Source: Flavobacteriales bacterium UBA6051 (GTDB lineage Bacteria; Bacteroidota; Bacteroidia; Flavobacteriales_D; Crocinitomicaceae). From it: a stretch of DNA of 64,000 nucleotides. The position numbers were made by a program, and so were the translations under genes. The notes beneath the pieces were generated by a model. That model was not told the DNA's origin, ran no database searches, and saw only the letters and a program-made list of their open reading frames with translations. Position 1 is the stretch's first letter; the number at the start of each line of letters is the position of its first letter. Below, piece after piece: positions 44,382-54,623 of the stretch. The stretch is taken from NCBI GenBank assembly GCA_002427735.1, contig DIYP01000006.1, positions 124,001 through 188,000 of the forward strand, read 5' to 3'.

Positions 44382-45908
44382 TCAAATGCTACTTTGCTGC
44401 TCAAGCTCCTGGAATTGAATAATGTAATGAGTTCCATGTGTGGTGAAATCTCTTTCAATACTTCCGGATAGTTGATCGATTAGACTGGTGACTAGTTGCA
44501 GGCCCAGCGTCTCGGTATCTGATATATTGAAGTCTTTGGGAATTCCTTTGCCATAGTCACCAATTTTCAAAGTGTAATTAGGTGATTTGTCTGCATATAT
44601 TTCAACGTAAATCCGACCAGGTTTATCTGCTTCTATACCATGTTTTAGAGAGTTCGTAATGATTTCATTAATGAGCAGCCCAAGCGGAACGGAAGTGTTA
44701 ATGTTGAGATGAATATCATCGACTGTAATGTCGACCTGTATATTATTGATTTCGCCCTTCATAGATTCAACCAATGTATCTATGAGTCTATTCAGGTATT
44801 CTTTATAATCAATACCACTGAAATCATTTGATTTATAGAGTAATTCGTGAACCGTTGCCATGGCCTTAACTCGGTGCAAGCTCATACTAAAAACGTCTCG
44901 CATGCTTGGGTCTTCTATGACATATGATTGCAAATTCAAGAGACTTGAGATGATTTGAAGGTTGTTCTTCACTCTGTGGTGTATCTCTTTTAGTAAGACT
45001 GCTTTTTCTCGATTCGAGTGTTGCAGAGAGAGATTTTCGTCAATTATTCGTTCAGTCATATCCGTGGTGCTCAAATAGACTCGTCCGTAATTGTTTTCAT
45101 AACCTTTTACCACTGACCACTTCAAATGAACGTACCGTATATTACCCCCAAACGTTAGGAGTTCAGCATCAAACTCACAGGATGTTCTATTTTCGGCAAT
45201 CGCCACCAATTGTTCGATGGCATAATTTGCAGAGTCTCTTGTGAGTAGTGCGCGAAAGTTTTCCAAGACATCTTTTTTGCTCTTCGCCTCATTCAAGTCA
45301 ACAACGGCTTGATTGATATTGTTGACAATGAGAAGTGACGTGCATTCTTCCAGTTTGTCGGGGTTCTCACTAAAAAATGCACGAAAGTCAGCAACTCCTT
45401 CTTGCTTTTTTTTATCAATATAATCTTTGATTTTTGAGAAATCCTCATCCCAAATTGGGACGGGAGAATCTTCAAATAGAGAAATATAACTGAAGTAGCT
45501 GTCTTTTAGTTCAAGTTCGTGTTGCTTTGAGTGGCTAATATCCGTCACCATTGCTAGTGCTCCACGATATGTACCGTTTTTAATTACTGGGTTCGTGTTG
45601 AGCAATGTCCAAATGCTTTTACCATCCTTCGTGAGAAACCTGAACTCATGTCGATTTGCACCATCTTCCTTGCCCTGATTCAGGTTTTCAATAGCCTTTT
45701 TCCTTGCTTCTTCATCCATGAAATCGAATAGCGAAGCACCGGTCATTTCTTCAACAGAATAATTTAGAATTTCCGCCATTTTTTGATTGACGAAAACGGT
45801 AATGTTTTTTTCGTCAATCAGCCATATACCCTCATTCGCTGTTTCAATGATCAGCTTGTTAAGCTCATGTTCATCAGAGAATAAGTTATGTGTTTGCATA
45901 GTTGACAC
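44382..45908 (-). CDS. PAS-domain sensor histidine kinase (HisKA_2 type)
   Basis: A soluble kinase with no membrane segment. The first PAS domain (about 15-125) is followed by a PAS-like region (about 136-290) whose SPVPIWDEDFSKIKDYI start is characteristic of a PAS subgroup. The phospho-accepting His310 lies in EIHHRVKNNLQIISSL, the HisKA_2 signature, and an ATPase domain (about 400-505) contains NEIITNSLKHG and GDYGKGIP. No response regulator lies next to it. Upstream, AATGTAC is repeated in tandem at 45929-45942. Confidence 0.9.
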   Translation of the reverse strand: MSTMQTHNLFSDEHELNKLIIETANEGIWLIDEKNITVFVNQKMAEILNYSVEEMTGASLFDFMDEEARKKAIENLNQGKEDGANRHEFRFLTKDGKSIWTLLNTNPVIKNGTYRGALAMVTDISHSKQHELELKDSYFSYISLFEDSPVPIWDEDFSKIKDYIDKKKQEGVADFRAFFSENPDKLEECTSLLIVNNINQAVVDLNEAKSKKDVLENFRALLTRDSANYAIEQLVAIAENRTSCEFDAELLTFGGNIRYVHLKWSVVKGYENNYGRVYLSTTDMTERIIDENLSLQHSNREKAVLLKEIHHRVKNNLQIISSLLNLQSYVIEDPSMRDVFSMSLHRVKAMATVHELLYKSNDFSGIDYKEYLNRLIDTLVESMKGEINNIQVDITVDDIHLNINTSVPLGLLINEIITNSLKHGIEADKPGRIYVEIYADKSPNYTLKIGDYGKGIPKDFNISDTETLGLQLVTSLIDQLSGSIERDFTTHGTHYIIQFQELEQQSSI

Positions 45909-46072
45909 GAGATGCGCTCATAGAGTTTAATGTACAATGTACAAAATAATTACGTCGTCAATTTGATCTCTTTTTAGTCGTTTGAACCTTGGTTTCGCTT
46001 GTTAATATTGACTTAACATACAAATGGCGCGAAATGCTTTGTTCAGAATTTAACTAATTAGTGATAATGAGG

Positions 46073-46104
46073 TTTTGATACCATAAAAAACAGTCGTAAT
46101 TTCA
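46073..46104 (+). promoter_or_regulatory. Promoter of the large type A T9SS substrate gene
   Basis: TTTTG at 46073-46077, a 19-nt spacer, and TAATTTCA at 46097-46104 fit the Bacteroidota -33/-7 pattern. The leader is about 38 nt. Confidence 0.55.
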
Positions 46105-46147
46105 GCGCCTAATTAACGGCTACTTACAGCTAAATAAATTTCTACTA

Positions 46148-49120
46148 ATGAAAAAAGTTTTACGTTTACTAACGTTTGGCTCTTTCGCAATGTTTACGGC
46201 GAATATGTCAAGCGCGCAAACGATTACGTCATTTCCTTATTCACAGGATTTTGAGGCGTTTGCAACTTGTGCCACAGGATGTGGCGCATCATGTGTCTTA
46301 TCTGAGGGTTGGACCAACGATCTAGGTGATGACCTTGATTGGATTACAGATGAAAATGGTACTTCATCAAGCTCTACGGGTCCTTCTCAGGATTTTAACC
46401 CAGGGACGTCTACAGGAAACTACTTGTATGTTGAGACATCATGTTCAGGAACGGGATATCCGAACTTCACAGCGAACTTATGGTCTCCGCCGATTGATTT
46501 GACAGGTACAAATGATGTTCAGTTTGAGTTCATGTATCACATGTATGGGCAGTCAATGGGGGTTTTGCACATTGATGTTTCTACAGATAATGGAGTGACT
46601 TGGATCAATGATATCATTCCTGCATGGACAGATAACTTGAATGCTTGGCAGCCTGCAAATTTCAGTTTAGGAGCTTGGGCAGGTCAAACAGTTATTGTTC
46701 GCTTCCGCTTTATTTCAGGGACAAACTTCTATAGTGATGTTGCTATTGATGATGTTCAAATTTATGATTTGTTAGCTGAAGATGCTGGTATTACGGCATT
46801 TACAAACCCAGTTATCCCAACGTGTGCTTTCAACGATTCTGTTGAAGTAGTTGTAACAAACTTTGGTACGGATACGCTTACATCAGTTGATATCGATTGG
46901 TTATGGAATGCAACACCACAACCTCAGGTAAACTGGACTGGTTCTATTGCTCCTGGATCTGCTGATACAGTATATCTTGGTTCAGTAGCTTACATGGATG
47001 GTGATGCTTTAATTGCGACTACAAGTAACCCTAACGGTGTTGCCGAACTTCCATCAGGGTCAGGAAATGATGCGATGATGATTACGGTTAGTACAGGTTT
47101 AAGTGGAACGTATACGATTGGTGCTACGGGAGACTATGCGACATTTAATGATGCGGTAGATGCGCTGAATGCATTTGGTGTCTGCGGACCAGTAATCTTC
47201 AACGTAGAGGATGGAACGTATGCAGAGCAGATTACGCTTACGGAAGTTTCAACCATGAGTGCAACGAATACAGTAACATTCCAAGGACTGAATGCGGATC
47301 CAACTTTAGCTGTTCTGCAGTTTAATGCACCAGGAAGCGTGGATAACTTCGTAGTAAACATGAATGGTGGAGATTACTTCACTTTCAACAACCTTACACT
47401 GGAGAGCATGAGTACTTCTTGGGGACGTGTTATTCTAACAGGTGGCGGTGCTACCAATAACATGTTTACTGGAAACATTATTCGTTCAATGCCAGTTACG
47501 ACAACTAGCACTAACGTTGCTTTAGTATATTCAGGTTCAGGATCATCAATTGATTCAATGAACGTATTTGATGGAAATACATTTGAAAATGGTTCATATG
47601 GATTCTATTACTACGGTAATGGAACAGGTGACCTTGAAGGTGGAACAGTTCTTAGAAACAATACTTTCACGGACTTCTACTACAGAGGGATTCACATGTA
47701 TTACCAGAATGACATGACGATTTCGGGTAACGAGTTTACGCCAGGAGATGCATATACAGGTTCAATTTATAGAATCTATGTAGTATATGGAGATGGAGGA
47801 ATGAGAATTGATAATAACCAGATTAAAGGAGATAATTACGGATATGGAATTTACCTTTCTAACTGTGATGCTACTCCGTTAAATCGTGGTTACATGTACA
47901 ATAACTTCGTGTACGTTGGAGACTCACTTAGTACCAATACATCTTATGGTATTTACTTGACTTCATGTAACCAACAGGCAGTAGTACATAACAGTGTAAA
48001 CCTTGAGTCTAACGGTGGTACTTCTCGTTCAATTTATGTGACAGGAGGATCTCAGAACTATATCAAGAATAACATCTTCGCTATTGACGGTCCTGGATAT
48101 GGGTTCTACTATGCTTCAGGTATTCAGGAGGCAGATAACAATGACGTTTATGCACCAGACGGAAATCCTTACTACTTTGGAGGGGCAGTTCCAACAATCG
48201 ATCAGTGGAGAACATTGACTGGTTTCGGAATGGCTTCTGATACATTGGATCCATTGTTCTTCTCTTCAGATGACTTACATACATGTGATGACATGGCTGT
48301 TGATGCTGGAGCATTACCTGATACATTAGTGATGATGGATATTGATGGACAAACGCGTTCAATGACTACTCCAGATATTGGTGCCGATGAATTCTTGGGA
48401 TTAGCAAATCTTTCTTTTGAAGGTGATACACTTTGGAAGTGTTCAACAGACGCTCTAGTTCTTGGAGGATGGGAGCCAACAGATGGTGCTACTTACCTAT
48501 GGAGTACTACGGAATCTACGCCTTCAGTGTCAGTGACAGCGGCAGGACCGGTTACAGTGCTTGTGAACACTGTTTGTGGTTCTACAACTGTTGGAACAGA
48601 AATCGTAAACATTCCTGACGCCGTGGCTGACTTTACAATGACAATGTCATTCTTGACAGCTGCGTTTAACAATACTTCATCAGGAACAATTGATACTTAC
48701 TTGTGGGATTTCGGTGATGGTACTACTTCTACGGAAATGAATCCAACGCACCTTTATTCTGATACGGGTACGTTCATTGTAACGTTGACAGTTACTGGAC
48801 CATGTGGAACAGATGTATCAACAGGTGAATTCTACTCAACAACTGTTGGTTTGGATGATCTTGGAATCTTTAACAGTCTATCTGTATTCCCTAACCCAAA
48901 TAACGGTGAGTTTGCGATCAACTTCGATCTTGAAGAAGCAGCGGAAGTATCTTTTGCATTGACAAATATGCAAGGACAAACGGTGTGGACTTCAACACTT
49001 GGGGTTGTAAATGGTGCACACTCAGAGAATGTTGATGTTACCAATCAAGCTTCAGGTATTTACTTCCTGAATGTAACTGTTGGAGAACATACAACAGTGA
49101 GAAAGCTAGTAGTAGAGTAA
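46148..49120 (+). CDS. Large T9SS type A substrate with MAM, beta-helix and PKD domains
   Basis: A 990-residue secreted protein. A signal peptide (1-23) is followed by a MAM-like domain (about 28-212), a CARDB-like beta domain (about 215-315), a parallel beta-helix region (about 320-740, with short NN-x-I and N-x-F turns), a PKD domain (about 830-900, YLWDFGDGT) and a type A sorting domain (about 915-990, opening SVFPNPNNGEF and ending VRKLVVE). The surface or secreted role may be glycan binding or cleavage; no catalytic residues were identified. Codon use looks more uniform than in neighbours, hinting at high expression. Confidence 0.85.
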   Translation: MKKVLRLLTFGSFAMFTANMSSAQTITSFPYSQDFEAFATCATGCGASCVLSEGWTNDLGDDLDWITDENGTSSSSTGPSQDFNPGTSTGNYLYVETSCSGTGYPNFTANLWSPPIDLTGTNDVQFEFMYHMYGQSMGVLHIDVSTDNGVTWINDIIPAWTDNLNAWQPANFSLGAWAGQTVIVRFRFISGTNFYSDVAIDDVQIYDLLAEDAGITAFTNPVIPTCAFNDSVEVVVTNFGTDTLTSVDIDWLWNATPQPQVNWTGSIAPGSADTVYLGSVAYMDGDALIATTSNPNGVAELPSGSGNDAMMITVSTGLSGTYTIGATGDYATFNDAVDALNAFGVCGPVIFNVEDGTYAEQITLTEVSTMSATNTVTFQGLNADPTLAVLQFNAPGSVDNFVVNMNGGDYFTFNNLTLESMSTSWGRVILTGGGATNNMFTGNIIRSMPVTTTSTNVALVYSGSGSSIDSMNVFDGNTFENGSYGFYYYGNGTGDLEGGTVLRNNTFTDFYYRGIHMYYQNDMTISGNEFTPGDAYTGSIYRIYVVYGDGGMRIDNNQIKGDNYGYGIYLSNCDATPLNRGYMYNNFVYVGDSLSTNTSYGIYLTSCNQQAVVHNSVNLESNGGTSRSIYVTGGSQNYIKNNIFAIDGPGYGFYYASGIQEADNNDVYAPDGNPYYFGGAVPTIDQWRTLTGFGMASDTLDPLFFSSDDLHTCDDMAVDAGALPDTLVMMDIDGQTRSMTTPDIGADEFLGLANLSFEGDTLWKCSTDALVLGGWEPTDGATYLWSTTESTPSVSVTAAGPVTVLVNTVCGSTTVGTEIVNIPDAVADFTMTMSFLTAAFNNTSSGTIDTYLWDFGDGTTSTEMNPTHLYSDTGTFIVTLTVTGPCGTDVSTGEFYSTTVGLDDLGIFNSLSVFPNPNNGEFAINFDLEEAAEVSFALTNMQGQTVWTSTLGVVNGAHSENVDVTNQASGIYFLNVTVGEHTTVRKLVVE

Positions 49121-49139
49121 TTTTAGCAACCTATATATG

Positions 49140-49171
49140 AAAAGCCCCGATTCATTGAATCGGGGCTTTTT
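49140..49171. terminator. Strong bidirectional terminator
   Basis: AAAGCCCCGATTC (49141-49153) pairs perfectly with GAATCGGGGCTTT (49157-49169) across a 3-nt loop. Flanking A and T runs let it work on both strands for the convergent neighbours. Confidence 0.9.
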
Positions 49172-49192
49172 TAATTCTATGAATTTTAATGA

Positions 49193-50464
49193 TTACAGTT
49201 CGGATTCAATTTGTTTGTAGTACTTGTACTTCTCTGTCATGTTTAATTGAATTGTAATCTGTTTCAAAGACCCTAGAATAATTCGGTCTTTAGGAGAAGT
49301 TTCATGAGCTTTTTCCATATAAGGAAGTGCTTGCAAAAATAATGCGTCAGCCTCCTTCATCAATTCTTCTGCCTTGCCGAAATCATCCATTTCATTGGCT
49401 TTTTTCATTAGATCGACTGCTTTGTTCACATAGAGTGCGCCGAGGTTAAAGTTAGCTAAGCCACTATTCTCATTAAGGGTAAGTGCTTTTTTGTAAGTTG
49501 CTATAGCTTTGTCTTCATCACTTTTTTCCAATAGAGAAGCATACGCTAGAAGTACGTTTGTATTGTTGGGGTCTTCGGCAATTGCTTTTTCAAATTTCAC
49601 CAATGCTTCCGCATATTTTTCCGGGTAGTTCAGGTAGATATCTAGCTCAAAGGTCTCAAGGTCTTGGTGAACCGCATTATATCGCTCTTGTAATTGTTGA
49701 ATCACTTCGGAGGACAAATTAGTATTAGACTTTGCTCTTGCAATTTCAGTATCCGTTAATTCTATTCCTTTCTGAATTGAATTCAAGGTAGCGTCAATAT
49801 CATTTTGCTTATAACGCTGTATTAAGGCTATGCGGTACAGCGTGTACCCAATATATAGGTCTGGTACTTCCGGTTTATCTTTTAGATATGCTTCAATTGT
49901 TTTTTCAAAGTCAATCAGGGCTTGTGTAGAATCTTTCAGGCCAAGGTGCGCTTGTGCACGAAAGTCATAGGCCATATATACGTCTTTTTGCACATAACCT
50001 TCGTTTGCATTGACGGATACTTTCATGTAATTAAGTGCATCAGCATATTGCTGCGAAGTGAGATAGGTCATTCCCATTTGAAGCAAGTAGGGGTATATTT
50101 TTCCAATTTCTTCATTGATTTCTGCCATATGTTTACCTCCTGGGTTTGCCTTTGCTGCATTGTCAAAAGAAGAGAAAGCTTCAAGGTATCCATGTTCGTA
50201 TTTTTCCAATGTTGACATATCTTTTGAAATTGCCGCCTCCCGAATAATTTCAGTAATGCATTTTCCTTTATAAAGCCAACCCTTAGCCGCTAAATCTGGC
50301 TTGACATCTCCAGTGTATTTGAGTGCAGAGGAAAGCTTCTCTAATGCTTTCTGATAGTTCCCCTCTTGATAATCATTAATACTTTCATTAATCACTGATT
50401 TCTGGGCTATAGCATAAGAGAATGAAATAGCAATCATAAAAATGCCGAAAAATAGCTGCTTCAT
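49193..50464 (-). CDS. Exported tetratricopeptide-repeat protein
   Basis: A signal peptide (1-20) precedes TPR repeats throughout, for example NDYQEGNYQKALEKL near residue 30 and ALASLLE-type repeats near 305-345, with NSGLANFNLGALY near 340. The protein is acidic and lysine-rich, 423 residues. No catalytic motif is seen. It may act as a periplasmic scaffold. It lies 49 nt downstream of the M14-like gene on the same strand and may share its transcript. Confidence 0.8.
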   Translation of the reverse strand: MKQLFFGIFMIAISFSYAIAQKSVINESINDYQEGNYQKALEKLSSALKYTGDVKPDLAAKGWLYKGKCITEIIREAAISKDMSTLEKYEHGYLEAFSSFDNAAKANPGGKHMAEINEEIGKIYPYLLQMGMTYLTSQQYADALNYMKVSVNANEGYVQKDVYMAYDFRAQAHLGLKDSTQALIDFEKTIEAYLKDKPEVPDLYIGYTLYRIALIQRYKQNDIDATLNSIQKGIELTDTEIARAKSNTNLSSEVIQQLQERYNAVHQDLETFELDIYLNYPEKYAEALVKFEKAIAEDPNNTNVLLAYASLLEKSDEDKAIATYKKALTLNENSGLANFNLGALYVNKAVDLMKKANEMDDFGKAEELMKEADALFLQALPYMEKAHETSPKDRIILGSLKQITIQLNMTEKYKYYKQIESEL

Positions 50465-50513
50465 AAAACGTGTTTTTGGTTGATTAAAATTAATATTTCC
50501 AATGACTTAGGTC

Positions 50514-51272
50514 TTATTGATTGAGTATCTCAAGAATGATCTCCATTAACCTGAGCTGTTCTTCAAGGTGACCATGTTGTGTTTCAATATTGATATAGCG
50601 AATATCATTTAGTCCACAATAAATGCTAAGAGAACCGTCGTCAACCATAGTTGAATTGTCTTGGAGAATCACATTAATACCTTGAGCAGATAAAGCGTCA
50701 TAAACAGTCAGGTCTGTTGTATAGACAAAGTCATCGGGATCCATGTTGTCATTGATATAAACGCTTTTGGTGTTTGCTGCTTCACTACCTCTTGGAGCAT
50801 AACTTTTTATAGAGTAGTTCTCTTCGGTATTATTATGTACGGCTATAATGACTGACTTGTCTTTTAAACGTGTGGTCAATTTTTCTGCAAATTGCGCTAC
50901 TTCGCTCTCCGCATCTTTTGTGAATTTCCCTCCATCGTTTAGCGTTTTTTTTCTTCCTGATGGAGTGAAGATGCGGTTAGGATCCACGGAGAACTGCTGT
51001 TCATTGATTGAAAACTTGATGCGCCGATCTCCCGAGTGTGATAGGTAGAAATAATTCAGTTTGTGCGATGTACAGCGTTGTAAAGCTTGTATGCTGGTTT
51101 GTTCGTTTTCATGCAGGTTTAAGAATTGAATTGGACTGCCTTGATGAGGTGATTGAACCACTGAAATGAAGCTGTCTCCCAGTTTTATTTTACCACCTTT
51201 GGATGCGCTCTTTTGCCCAAAGACAAAGAGTGTACTCATGAATATGACGAGCAACGATAGTTTACGAATCAT
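50514..51272 (-). CDS. Secreted M14-like (carboxypeptidase/amidase-type) protein
   Basis: A signal peptide (to FVFGQ) leads a 252-residue protein of no named family that I recognise. The order of polar motifs fits zinc carboxypeptidases: HENE (54-57, as HxxE), VDPNR (Asn99-Arg100, as the substrate-binding NR pair), His146 in IAVHNN, and Glu230 in NIETQHG. Peptidoglycan peptide or N-acyl amide hydrolysis would be plausible, but this is inference. It could also be a degenerate relative. Confidence 0.55.
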   Translation of the reverse strand: MIRKLSLLVIFMSTLFVFGQKSASKGGKIKLGDSFISVVQSPHQGSPIQFLNLHENEQTSIQALQRCTSHKLNYFYLSHSGDRRIKFSINEQQFSVDPNRIFTPSGRKKTLNDGGKFTKDAESEVAQFAEKLTTRLKDKSVIIAVHNNTEENYSIKSYAPRGSEAANTKSVYINDNMDPDDFVYTTDLTVYDALSAQGINVILQDNSTMVDDGSLSIYCGLNDIRYINIETQHGHLEEQLRLMEIILEILNQ

Positions 51273-51344
51273 GCAATTAAGTTAATTAGAATGAATGTAA
51301 TCTGTTAAAGATTAACGAATTAATAACGCTGGCGAGTAGCTTGG

Positions 51345-53450
51345 TTACTTCGGTTCAAACTGCACATTAAAATCAGCGTCAAGAATCAGTTTCCCTTCTA
51401 TTTTACCTTCGCTTCCACCCTGTACAAAACCTTTAATATTTCCAGTTTTCTTCTTTTCAATGAGTGCTTTCAGTTGAGCATCTGTGAGTTTTTTCTCCAT
51501 AAGCGTGAAAGGAACTTTAAAGCCGCAAACCTTGAAGTTACTGCAACCAATGGCTGTTTTACCTTTCACTATATTGGCGCTTTTACACTTTGGGCAGGTC
51601 ATTTCTTCAAACACTATCGCTTTTCTTACGCGCTTCCTCGTTTCCTCTTTTTTCGGTTCTTTGAAGAATTGAACAGGTCGTTGTGTATTGAAAATCACTT
51701 CATCCGTTAACGCCCTTACCATGCTGTATAGTTCTTGTTTGAATACATCCAAATTGTATTCTCCTTTTTCTATCAACCTCAACTTACGTTCCCAGTCGCC
51801 AGTAAGTTCTGCACTTTTTAGAAGTTCATTCTGTATAGTGTCAATTAGCGCAATGCCTGTGGAAGTAGCAACAATATTTTTCTTCTTTTTAGCAATGTAC
51901 TTTCTCCGGAACAATGTTTCGATTATGTTCGCGCGGGTTGAAGGTCGACCAATTCCATTGTCCTTGAGTAGTTCGCGCATCTCCTCATCATCAACTTGTT
52001 TTCCCGCGGACTCCATGGCGCGCAATAATGTCGCCTCCGTATAATGTTTTGGGGGAGAAGTCTTGCCTTTATGCACATAGGGCTCGTGTGGGCCTTTTTC
52101 GCCTTCTTCAAAATGAGGCATGATCGACTCTTCATCTTTGCTTTTGGATGATTTCTGGGTGTCGTCTTTTATATAGAGCTCTCGCCACCCAGGTTTTAGA
52201 ATTTGTTTTCCCGTTGCTTTAAATGCTAAATCTCCAACTTTACCTAGAACAGTTGTGTTCGAGACAATACAAGGAGGATAGAACACTGCGATGAAACGTT
52301 TCGCTATTAAATCATAAATGTTTTGTTCGGGATGAGAAATGCCCGAAGGAACAATTCCGGTTGGGATGATGGCGTGGTGATCAGTTACCTTTTTATCATT
52401 AAATACCGTTTTCGATTTTGGAATTGGTTTGTCCAGTACTGATTCAGTATATCGGCTGTAGTATTTCATTCCCCTCAAAATATTGGGGATTTTAGGGTGT
52501 AAATCTTCTGAAAGATATGTTGTATCTACTCTTGGGTAGGTCACTAATTTTTTCTCGTACAAGCTCTGGACGAGTTTCAACGTTTCATCAGCGGACAGAG
52601 CAAATTTCTTATTGGCATCTACCTGAAGCGAAGTAAGGTCATACAGACGAGGATTTCCTTCTTTCCCTTCTTTTTGCTCGAAGCTAGTTATTTCAAAGTC
52701 TTTGTCTTTCAGGTAGTCAAGTCCTTTATTCGCTTTCTCTTCTGTCTTCAGTCGATCAATCTGACAGTTAAATTCTTGATTGCGATACTTGGTTTTTAAC
52801 TCCCAGTAGTCTTGAGCAACAAAAGCATCAATCTCTTTTTGTCGTTGAACAATCATTGCAAGGGTAGGGGTTTGAACACGACCGATGGAAAGTGTTGATT
52901 TCCCCTGACCAAATTTTTTCGTGAACAATCGAGTTCCGTTAATTCCCAGCATCCAATCACCTATCGCTCTTGCACTTCCTGCAGCATAAAGATTGTCATA
53001 CTTCGCGGCATCGTAAATGTTTTCGAATCCTTCTTTGATTGCTTCTTCTGTTAATGATGAAATCCACAATCGCTTGATGGGAACTTTACACTTTGCCTTC
53101 AGTAAGACCCAACGCTGAATTAGTTCCCCTTCTTGACCGGCATCACCACAGTTAATGACTTCTTCGCAGTTATGAACGAGCCTTGCAATAGTGTTGAATT
53201 GCTTTTCTACGCCTTGGTTTTCAATTAATTTGATACCAAAGTTAGGAGGGACAATCGGTAAGTCTTCTAATTTCCAATACTTCCAGTTTTCCTTGTAATC
53301 ATGAGGTTCTTTGAGCGTGCATAGGTGACCAAATGTCCAAGTGACCTGATATCCGTTTCCCTCATAGTAGCCATCATTACGTTGTTTAGCACCTAGCACT
53401 TCAGCTATGTCCTTGGCAACACTTGGTTTTTCGGCAATACAGACTTTCAT
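51345..53450 (-). CDS. topB: DNA topoisomerase III
   Basis: A type IA topoisomerase of 701 residues. The Toprim part opens MKVCIAEKPSVAKDIAEVLG, with the metal-binding acids in CGDAGQEGELI (about 101-111). The catalytic tyrosine is Tyr305 in VTYPRVDTTYLSED. A C-terminal zinc-ribbon segment CPKCKSANIVKG...GCSNFKVCGF and a topoisomerase C-terminal repeat follow. Its partner in vivo is usually a RecQ helicase, not seen here. It appears to be a single-gene unit. Confidence 0.95.
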   Translation of the reverse strand: MKVCIAEKPSVAKDIAEVLGAKQRNDGYYEGNGYQVTWTFGHLCTLKEPHDYKENWKYWKLEDLPIVPPNFGIKLIENQGVEKQFNTIARLVHNCEEVINCGDAGQEGELIQRWVLLKAKCKVPIKRLWISSLTEEAIKEGFENIYDAAKYDNLYAAGSARAIGDWMLGINGTRLFTKKFGQGKSTLSIGRVQTPTLAMIVQRQKEIDAFVAQDYWELKTKYRNQEFNCQIDRLKTEEKANKGLDYLKDKDFEITSFEQKEGKEGNPRLYDLTSLQVDANKKFALSADETLKLVQSLYEKKLVTYPRVDTTYLSEDLHPKIPNILRGMKYYSRYTESVLDKPIPKSKTVFNDKKVTDHHAIIPTGIVPSGISHPEQNIYDLIAKRFIAVFYPPCIVSNTTVLGKVGDLAFKATGKQILKPGWRELYIKDDTQKSSKSKDEESIMPHFEEGEKGPHEPYVHKGKTSPPKHYTEATLLRAMESAGKQVDDEEMRELLKDNGIGRPSTRANIIETLFRRKYIAKKKKNIVATSTGIALIDTIQNELLKSAELTGDWERKLRLIEKGEYNLDVFKQELYSMVRALTDEVIFNTQRPVQFFKEPKKEETRKRVRKAIVFEEMTCPKCKSANIVKGKTAIGCSNFKVCGFKVPFTLMEKKLTDAQLKALIEKKKTGNIKGFVQGGSEGKIEGKLILDADFNVQFEPK

Positions 53451-53539
53451 GAATTATTCGGAAATCGGAACAATAAAGATAGAGATTCACGTTATCGTTA
53501 GGGAGCTTAGAACTTCAATTTTATCAACAAGATTTCAAG

Positions 53540-54244
53540 ATGTCATCATCCGATTTAAATACATATCTTGTTGTACAATCAAATCTATTTGTCATGAAAG
53601 AGTTGATAGATGAGCCAAACAGGTTGGAAGATTTGCCGGAAGAGTTCCGAATTAATCGCTACTCCTTTCGATTTGATACCGATAACAATTCTTTTTCAAT
53701 CACAGAGGAAAAGACGAAGAGTTCTACCATGTTGATTGCAGCCTTTTTATTTGGATCATTTTCGCTCATTTTCATCTGGAGTTTTTATGATATGGTGAGC
53801 AAAGATGGAATGACTTCGGATGCATATATTCCACTTTTTTTCGCGTGTTTCATGTTGTCTCTTGTGCTGATAGCAATTTACACAGGATATGTCCGGAAGA
53901 GCGTTTATTCATTTTACAGCGACGAACTGATCGTGAAAGGTGGATTTGGCAGGCTGAAACGGCTAAGTAAGCAGGATTTTGAGAGTGTTTATATCAAAAA
54001 GACCTTGACTCAAAATCAATTTGGTAGTACGACAGATTATGCCTTTAGTATTCATTTGAAGAGAAAAACTGCATTCGGGAGAAGCACAGAAAATGGCTTA
54101 CAGCTCTTTCATCTTGATGAAAAGAACGGTGTTGCCTCCGTGTTCGGTCAGATAGATTACACAGGAATGTCAAAAGTGGAAGCCGAAGCAATACGAATTG
54201 GAAAAGTTATTGAAGTTTATTGGGATATACCATTCGCGGTATAG
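53540..54244 (+). CDS. Two-helix membrane protein, function unknown
   Basis: A 234-residue protein with two membrane helices (about 62-84 and 97-120) and a C-terminal cytoplasmic domain with a PH-like beta pattern (SVYSFYSDELIVKGGFG). An internal ATG at 53594 (MKELIDEP) would give a shorter form of 216 residues and may be the real start. No family is recognised. It converges on the ArsR gene with a 43-nt gap. Confidence 0.65.
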   Translation: MSSSDLNTYLVVQSNLFVMKELIDEPNRLEDLPEEFRINRYSFRFDTDNNSFSITEEKTKSSTMLIAAFLFGSFSLIFIWSFYDMVSKDGMTSDAYIPLFFACFMLSLVLIAIYTGYVRKSVYSFYSDELIVKGGFGRLKRLSKQDFESVYIKKTLTQNQFGSTTDYAFSIHLKRKTAFGRSTENGLQLFHLDEKNGVASVFGQIDYTGMSKVEAEAIRIGKVIEVYWDIPFAV

Positions 54245-54287
54245 GATATACAAAATACTTGATAAGCTCTTGGCTTAATACTTGAAC

Positions 54288-54623
54288 TTAAGCCTTCTTT
54301 TGGTTGTGCTGATCTAAATGCTTGCCCAAAAGATCGAGTTTTTCATCCCAGAATTGGTCATAACTATCCAGCCAATTTTGAACCTCTTTCAATGGTTGGG
54401 CATCTGCATGACAATAAGTTTCTCTGCCCACTGATTCGACTTGAACCATGCCCGCTTCTCTAAGTAGTTTCAAATGTTTTGAAACACCTTGTCTGCTCAT
54501 ATCGAACTTCTCAGAAACCTGATTTACCGATAGAGCAGTGCCTGCAGCAACAAGAACGTGGAAAATCTCACGCCTTGTTGGATCTGCAATGGCTTTAAAT
54601 ATTTTGTTTACTTTTTCAGACAT
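54288..54623 (-). CDS. ArsR-family transcriptional regulator
   Basis: A 111-residue winged-helix protein. The recognition-helix region MSRQGVSKHLKLLREAGMV is clear, and it opens with the FKAIADPTRREI pattern usual for ArsR regulators paired with SRPBCC proteins. No metal-binding cysteine motif is present. The gene overlaps the SRPBCC gene by 8 bp. Its own promoter region is the likely target (two palindromes at 55065-55121). Confidence 0.92.
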   Translation of the reverse strand: MSEKVNKIFKAIADPTRREIFHVLVAAGTALSVNQVSEKFDMSRQGVSKHLKLLREAGMVQVESVGRETYCHADAQPLKEVQNWLDSYDQFWDEKLDLLGKHLDQHNQKKA

